Source: Paraburkholderia solisilvae
Lineage (GTDB): Bacteria > Pseudomonadota > Gammaproteobacteria > Burkholderiales > Burkholderiaceae
Length of the DNA: 64,000 nucleotides
Assembly: GCF_902859875.1 (NCBI RefSeq)
Contig: NZ_CADIKF010000025.1
Coordinates: 1 to 64,000, forward strand
Direction of reading: 5' to 3'
Shown: piece after piece, positions 63,691 through 64,000 of the stretch
Layout of the letters: each line of letters begins with the position of its first letter
Position numbering within the stretch: the stretch's first letter is position 1
The notes under the pieces: generated by a model
What the model was told of the DNA's origin: nothing
The model's database searches: none
Seen by the model: the letters and a program-made list of their open reading frames with translations, nothing else
Program-made: the position numbers and the translations under genes

Positions 63691-64000
63691 TCAGATCGGC
63701 GTCAACACCGCATTGCCTGCGAAATGACGCGTCCCATTGTCGATGAAGTTCCGCACCGATGCCGCGATCGCCTCGGGCGACGTGCCGGCCACATGCGGCG
63801 TCAGCACGACGTTCTGTAAATGCAGCAGCGCCTGCGGCGGCTGCGGTTCACCCTCATACACATCGAGTCCCGCGCCCGCGAGCGTTCCGCTCGCAAGCGC
63901 GTGCGCGAGCGCCGCCGTATCGACGACACTGCCGCGCGACACATTGACGAGAAACCCGCGCGGCCCGAGCGCGTCGAGCACCGCGCGCCCCACCATATGA
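63691..64000 (-). CDS. D-2-hydroxyacid dehydrogenase, C-terminal part (gene runs off the window)
   Basis: About 102 residues are visible up to the stop at 63691. They show the family end of NAD-dependent D-isomer-specific 2-hydroxyacid dehydrogenases: LVNVSRGSVVDTAALAHAL, the catalytic Glu region AGLDVYEGEPQPPQAL, and the catalytic His in VVLTPHVAGTSPEA. The frame remains open to base 64000. Family members include glyoxylate/hydroxypyruvate reductases, which would fit the hyi gene nearby; this is an inference. Confidence 0.88.
   Translation of the reverse strand, partial: HMVGRAVLDALGPRGFLVNVSRGSVVDTAALAHALASGTLAGAGLDVYEGEPQPPQALLHLQNVVLTPHVAGTSPEAIAASVRNFIDNGTRHFAGNAVLTPI

Overview
The window is a high-GC chromosomal segment from a Burkholderiaceae bacterium, most likely Paraburkholderia or Burkholderia. 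The pointers are two DUF4148 proteins, a DUF3331 and a DUF4337 protein, a fused indolepyruvate:ferredoxin oxidoreductase, many LysR regulators, and the strong GC bias at third codon positions, which produces long antisense shadow frames. Taxonomy is inferred from gene content only.

Layout. 1-8.97 kb: a minus-strand valine-catabolism operon (mmsA, mmsB, enoyl-CoA hydratase, 3-hydroxyisobutyryl-CoA hydrolase) running into etfB-etfA and a small unknown gene. A divergent LysR gene, the likely regulator, is followed by a second LysR gene. 9.0-13.9 kb: an FMN-dependent 2-hydroxyacid oxidase next to a fused 2-oxoacid:ferredoxin oxidoreductase, possibly a 2-hydroxyacid to acyl-CoA route. 14-18.3 kb: a prpB relic, an NlpD-type lipoprotein, an 11-bp minisatellite, and an aldo/keto reductase divergent from a LysR gene.

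18.7-36.1 kb: a complete Wzx/Wzy-dependent exopolysaccharide locus. The minus-strand operon reads wza-wzb-wzc-wecB-wecC-wzx-GT4-polysaccharide lyase-wecG-wzy-acetyltransferase. The initiating sugar-phosphate transferase and a GlxA/AraC-like regulator lie convergently on the plus strand, separated from the operon by a 7-bp minisatellite. An OpgC-type acyltransferase and a secreted esterase flank the operon head. The predicted repeat unit is small and contains ManNAcA.

36.1-45.5 kb: an AI-2E family transporter, DUF3331 and DUF4148 proteins, a sulfotransferase, a secreted hydrolase, and a lower-GC islet with an orphan type VI secretion lipase Tle3 and its membrane-anchored Tli3-like immunity protein, bordered by an IS5-type transposase relic. 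45.5-58 kb: B12-dependent ribonucleotide reductase, a CSS-EAL phosphodiesterase, exonuclease III with an unusual basic tail, a prolyl-aminopeptidase-like hydrolase, a lipoprotein PAP2 phosphatase with an autotransporter-type beta repeat, a second DUF4148 protein with an IS-end relic nested in its terminator, DUF4337, and periplasmic trehalase. 58-64 kb: a phospholipase C-like phosphoesterase, hydroxypyruvate isomerase, a GNAT acetyltransferase, a LysE exporter, a secreted beta-solenoid-like repeat protein, a P450 relic, and the C-terminus of a 2-hydroxyacid dehydrogenase cut by the window edge.

No rRNA, tRNA, CRISPR array or intact mobile element was recognised.
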